Assembly (NCBI RefSeq): GCF_007713465.1
Contig: NZ_VMSG01000034.1
Location: 1-62,068 of the forward strand
DNA: 62,068 nucleotides
Direction: 5' to 3'
From: Pseudomonas sp. H3(2019)
Lineage (GTDB): Bacteria; Pseudomonadota; Gammaproteobacteria; Pseudomonadales; Pseudomonadaceae
In this document: positions 58,905 through 62,068 of the stretch, piece by piece
Layout of the letters: the number at the start of each line of letters is the position of its first letter
Numbering within the stretch: the first letter of the stretch is position 1
The notes under the pieces: generated by a model
Databases searched by the model: none
What the model saw: the letters and a program-made list of their open reading frames with translations, nothing else
What the model was told of the DNA's origin: nothing
Translations under genes and position numbers: made by a program

Positions 58905-60722
58905 ATGTTTAACTTGCGCCTCTTGATCCGCGTGCTATTGCTGATAATCACCCTGCTGGCAGTCGCTCTGGCGGTGGTCCTGTATTACGTCGCCAACCCG
59001 AAGCTACCGGCCTATACGCCGGTCGAGCAGGTGAACTACCTCGAGCAGTGGGACGCCGCCGACCGCCAGACCTACTACTTCACACCACAGGGCACACAGG
59101 TCAAAGGCCTGCGCTACAACTGGTTCACAGCACTTGAACTACCGTTCTCGGAGCAACGTTTTGCCGCGCCCGAATACCTGGCACGTTTTGGTTTTTTGGT
59201 TGATCCGGTCCAAAAAGCCACACCCAACAACCCAGGCAACCTGCCCGTCGGCTTCGCCCGTCATCAGAATCCAGGCAGTAAAGAAGAGTTTCTGGATGTT
59301 ACCTGCGCCGCCTGCCATACCGGCGAGCTGCACTTTAAAGGCCAGGCAGTACGCATCGACGGTGGCTCGGCCCAGCACGTATTGCCTTCCAGTGTCCCCA
59401 CTCTGCGCGGCGGCAGTTTCGGTCAGGCATTGGTCGCAAGCCTCGCCTCGACCTACTACAACCCCTGGAAATTCGAACGCTTCGCACGCAATGTACTCGG
59501 TCAGGACTATGACGCCCAGCACTCACAACTGCGCCAGGACTTCAAAACGTCGCTGGATACCTTCTTGCGCGCTGCCTGGAATGACACCCACCGCGGCCTC
59601 TACCCCACCGAAGAAGGCCCGGGCCGTACCGACGCTTTCGGTCGTATCGCCAATGCCAGTTTCGGCGACGCCATTTCGCCGAACAATTATCGAGTGGCCA
59701 ATGCGCCCGTGGACTACCCCCAGCTATGGGATATCTGGAGTTTCGACTGGGTGCAATGGAACGGCTCAGCCCAGCAACCCATGGCACGCAACATCGGCGA
59801 AGCCCTGGGTGTCGGCGCGACTCTGAGCTTCTTCGATGCCGCCGGCCAGCCGCTCAAGGGCGACGATCGCTACCCTTCCAGTGTGCGAGTACGTGACCTG
59901 CAACTGATCGAAGAAACCCTGAAGCGACTCAAACCTCCGGTCTGGCCCGAAGCATTGCTCGGCAGCATCGACAAGCCGCTGGCCGCCAAGGGCCGCACGC
60001 TGTTCGCCGAGAACTGCGCCGGTTGCCATGTACCGAACGTGACGGTAACCAACGGCCGGCCAGAACAGAAACTGAAGATGTTGCCGGTGGACGTCATCGG
60101 CACCGACCCGGGGGCCGCCAACAACATCGCCGACCACCGTTTCGACCTGAGCGCGCTCAAATGGGACCTGGCCGAACTGGCGAAACTGGACGTCAAACTG
60201 CACCCGGCGCCTGCCGGACCACTGGACCTGAGCAAACTCTCGGTTGCCAAAGGGTTGGCTTACGTAACGGCCTTCGTCGAAAACCGCGCTTACCGTGACG
60301 CCAACGTCACACCTGAAGAGCGCCCTGCCATGGATGGATTCGGGCTGCCGATTGGCGTTCGTGAACTACGCGCCTACAAGGCACGACCGCTGGCGGGCGT
60401 CTGGGCGACGCCACCGTTTCTGCATAACGGTTCGGTGCCGAATATCTACCAACTGCTCTCGCCGCAGGATGAACGTGCAGCCACCTTCTATAGAGGCACG
60501 TTCGAATACGACCCGCAGCACCTGGGTTATCGCACTGAAGCCTTCAGCAACGGTTTTGAGTTCGACACGCGAATCACCGGCAACCACAACGGCGGTCACG
60601 AATTTCGTGCAGGCGAACGAGGCAACGGGGTCATCGGCCGTCTGCTGCAAGCACAAGAGCGCTGGGCGCTACTGGAATACCTGAAAGTGCTTGGCGGTCC
60701 TTTGGAATCGCAACTGCCATGA
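58905..60722 (+). CDS. RoxA-like dihaem cytochrome c
   Basis: A 605-aa protein with one N-terminal membrane anchor (about 7-28) and two c-type haem sites, CAACH at 134-138 and CAGCH at 371-375. The layout (long first-haem domain, WDIWSFDWVQWNG in the middle, late FLHNGSVPNIYQLL) fits the RoxA-like dihaem family related to cytochrome c peroxidases. RoxA of Xanthomonas is a dioxygenase that cleaves rubber; whether this protein oxygenates alkenes or has another role is open. It lies 28 bp before the catalase-fold gene, so they form an operon. Confidence 0.85.
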   Translation: MFNLRLLIRVLLLIITLLAVALAVVLYYVANPKLPAYTPVEQVNYLEQWDAADRQTYYFTPQGTQVKGLRYNWFTALELPFSEQRFAAPEYLARFGFLVDPVQKATPNNPGNLPVGFARHQNPGSKEEFLDVTCAACHTGELHFKGQAVRIDGGSAQHVLPSSVPTLRGGSFGQALVASLASTYYNPWKFERFARNVLGQDYDAQHSQLRQDFKTSLDTFLRAAWNDTHRGLYPTEEGPGRTDAFGRIANASFGDAISPNNYRVANAPVDYPQLWDIWSFDWVQWNGSAQQPMARNIGEALGVGATLSFFDAAGQPLKGDDRYPSSVRVRDLQLIEETLKRLKPPVWPEALLGSIDKPLAAKGRTLFAENCAGCHVPNVTVTNGRPEQKLKMLPVDVIGTDPGAANNIADHRFDLSALKWDLAELAKLDVKLHPAPAGPLDLSKLSVAKGLAYVTAFVENRAYRDANVTPEERPAMDGFGLPIGVRELRAYKARPLAGVWATPPFLHNGSVPNIYQLLSPQDERAATFYRGTFEYDPQHLGYRTEAFSNGFEFDTRITGNHNGGHEFRAGERGNGVIGRLLQAQERWALLEYLKVLGGPLESQLP

Positions 60723-60750
60723 CCATCACCTCAGCCAAAAGGACTTGCGT

Positions 60751-61887
60751 ATGTTGATCACTCTTTGGCTGCGCATTGGCGTACTACTAGGCAAAGCCCT
60801 GCTGCTCCTGTTGGGACTCGGCTTGCTGGGCTGGGCAGTGGCGACAGCCTGGTTCGCCTGGCATCACAGCGGCCCGGTCTCCGCAAACGAGCGCATTCCG
60901 GCCGGTGAAGCGGCAATGACGCAGGAGATCATCCAGACCGCCGTGCGCATCGTCGACCAGCACCGCGAAAACACTCGCTTCCTGCGCGATGCCCACGCCA
61001 AGGCGCATGGCTGTGTAAAAGCCGAGGTTCAAGTGCTGGCCGACCTGGCGCCTGAACTGCGCCAAGGTGTCTTTAGCGAAGCCGGCAAGACCTGGCAAGC
61101 TGTCTTGCGCCTGTCCAACGGTAATGCCTATCCACAATTCGACAGCGTCCGCGATGCCCGAGGCATGGCGATCAAATTGCTTGATGTACCGGGAACGCAG
61201 CTACTCAAGGATCAGCAGAGCCGCAGCGAGCAGGACTTCGTGATGTTCAGCCATCCGAACTTCTTCGTCAGCAATGTCGCCGAGTACCGTCAGAACGTCG
61301 CAGCCCAGGCCGATGGCAAACAGGTCATGGCGTTCTTTCCGAGTTGGGATCCGCGCAGCTGGCAGGTTCGTCACCTGTTTATCGCCTTGGCGACGCTGGC
61401 GCCAGCACCGGCCAGCCCGACCCAGACCACTTATTTTTCCGTCTCGCCGTATAAATTCGGTACGGCCAATGCCAAGTTCCGCGTTGCACCAGACCCTGGC
61501 AGCTGCCCCGACTACACCCTGCCTGCGCAGAATCAAGCACTGCCAAACTTCTTGCGCAGTGCACTGAATCAACAGCTGTCGACGGATCGGGTACCCGCGT
61601 GTTTTGTCTTGCAGATCCAGCGCCAGGACCCGACCAGGTACATGCCGATCGAGGACACCAGCATCGAATGGAGTGAAAGCGATGCGCCGTTCGAAACCGT
61701 GGCGCGGATCCGGATCCCCGCTCAGGACTTCGACACGCCGGCACTGAACCTGCAATGCGATAACCAGTCCTTCAACCCCTGGTTTGGCCTGGAAGCTCAT
61801 CGCCCTATCGGCGGCATCAATCGGCTACGCAAAGCGGTGTACGAAGCGGTCAGTGATTACCGGCACGCGCGCAATGCAGAGCAGTAA
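60751..61887 (+). CDS. Membrane-anchored catalase-family haem protein
   Basis: A 378-aa protein with an N-terminal membrane helix (about 12-38) and a catalase-like fold shorter than true catalases (about 500 aa). Distal His82 is in RDAHAKAHGC, then FDSVRDARGMAIKLL and EQDFVMFSHPNFFVSN. The end FNPWFGLEAHRPIGGINRLR followed by KAVY places a candidate proximal Tyr near 364, as in small catalase-related peroxidases and allene-oxide-synthase-like proteins. A peroxide or lipid hydroperoxide substrate is inferred. The ATG follows AAGGAC; the frame upstream overlaps the dihaem gene. Confidence 0.87.
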   Translation: MLITLWLRIGVLLGKALLLLLGLGLLGWAVATAWFAWHHSGPVSANERIPAGEAAMTQEIIQTAVRIVDQHRENTRFLRDAHAKAHGCVKAEVQVLADLAPELRQGVFSEAGKTWQAVLRLSNGNAYPQFDSVRDARGMAIKLLDVPGTQLLKDQQSRSEQDFVMFSHPNFFVSNVAEYRQNVAAQADGKQVMAFFPSWDPRSWQVRHLFIALATLAPAPASPTQTTYFSVSPYKFGTANAKFRVAPDPGSCPDYTLPAQNQALPNFLRSALNQQLSTDRVPACFVLQIQRQDPTRYMPIEDTSIEWSESDAPFETVARIRIPAQDFDTPALNLQCDNQSFNPWFGLEAHRPIGGINRLRKAVYEAVSDYRHARNAEQ

Positions 61888-61899
61888 CCCATAAACGAA

Positions 61900-61925
61900 A
61901 AAAGCGACCCAAGGTCGCTTTTCTA
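61900..61925 (+). terminator. Terminator of the dihaem/catalase operon
   Basis: AAAAGCGACC / GGTCGCTTTT with a 3-nt loop, followed by CTAT, just past the catalase-family stop. Confidence 0.85.
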
Positions 61926-61960
61926 TCGGGACCATGACTTGATAAAACCCCAGACAGCAA

Positions 61961-61983
61961 AAAGCCCGCATTAAGCGGGCTTT
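61961..61983 (-). terminator. Terminator of the tRNA-Asp transcript
   Basis: AAAGCCCGC / GCGGGCTTT stem. The minus strand runs into TTTTTGC after it, about 40 bp beyond the tRNA 3' end. Confidence 0.75.
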
Positions 61984-62023
61984 CTGTGGTGACCTGGCGT
62001 TCAGCGTTCCAGGTTACCGAATA

Positions 62024-62068
62024 TGGCGCAGCGGACGGGACTCGAACCCGCGACCCCCGGCGTGACAG
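62024..62068 (-). tRNA. tRNA-Asp (GTC), 3' part, cut by the window edge
   Basis: Read on the minus strand, the sequence gives the anticodon loop CTGTCAC (anticodon GTC at 62066-62064), the stem GCCGG, a variable loop, the T arm GCGGGTTCGAGTCCCGT, the acceptor strand CCGCTGC, the discriminator G and an encoded CCA. The 5' half lies outside the window. Confidence 0.9.

Overview
The window is chromosomal DNA of a Pseudomonas of the fluorescens group. This rests on high-GC coding sequence, purine-catabolic and min genes with strongly pseudomonad protein sequences, and many intergenic palindromes of the P. fluorescens REP type (core GAGC[AG]AGCTTGCTCGCGA). Gene order resembles two blocks I recall from P. 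aeruginosa PAO1 (around PA1673-PA1689 with PA1513-PA1519, and around PA3242-PA3262). That comparison is from memory and was not computed.

Layout. 1-7015, mainly minus strand: an LtaS/OpgB-like membrane sulfatase, spermidine synthase speE, a small PLDc_N membrane protein, a 176-aa hypothetical, an ankyrin protein and a long-chain acyl-CoA synthetase. 7016-8000: a DUF3509 gene behind a candidate sigma-54 promoter, and a LuxR-type HTH-only protein. 8245-12443, minus strand: methionine-salvage genes mtnC, mtnD and mtnB, coupled to an MFS transporter, then aroC. 12583-18415: alpha/beta hydrolase, coiled-coil membrane protein, prmB, isochorismatase-like protein, Smr-domain protein, folE and a glutaredoxin-like protein.

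18870-27795 is a purine (urate to ureidoglycolate) catabolic region: NCS2 permease, LysE exporter, hiuH, puuE, uraD, alc, allA, the cytochrome-fused urate hydroxylase puuD and a Tsx-like channel. Three TTGTA[TC]ACAA sites and several CA-type (AANAANAA) leaders suggest one shared repressor and catabolite control.

27991-37940: pirin, patatin phospholipase, lpxL, minCDE, an RluA-type pseudouridine synthase, aminopeptidase apeB, a 58-aa membrane protein and a large MscS channel. 38047-38580 is an AT-rich orphan gene. 38769-45251 holds a GntR/UTRA regulator divergent from an ABC importer operon that includes an alkaline-phosphatase-superfamily hydrolase and ends near a HAD phosphatase; its substrate is unknown. 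Two HutC-type operators lie between regulator and importer. Then come a quinone oxidoreductase, the periplasmic protease prc and an EAL-CBS-GGDDF protein.

50539-55724 is an orphan Rhs polymorphic toxin with an AT-rich C-terminal tip and an overlapping immunity gene. It looks like an insertion of accessory DNA. After it come a Sel1/hypothetical/XRE operon, a DUF1232 gene headed by a perfect inverted DnaA-box pair, a lipoprotein FKBP isomerase, and a two-gene unit pairing a RoxA-like dihaem cytochrome with a catalase-fold protein. The window ends inside tRNA-Asp(GTC) on the minus strand. No CRISPR array, insertion sequence or rRNA was seen.
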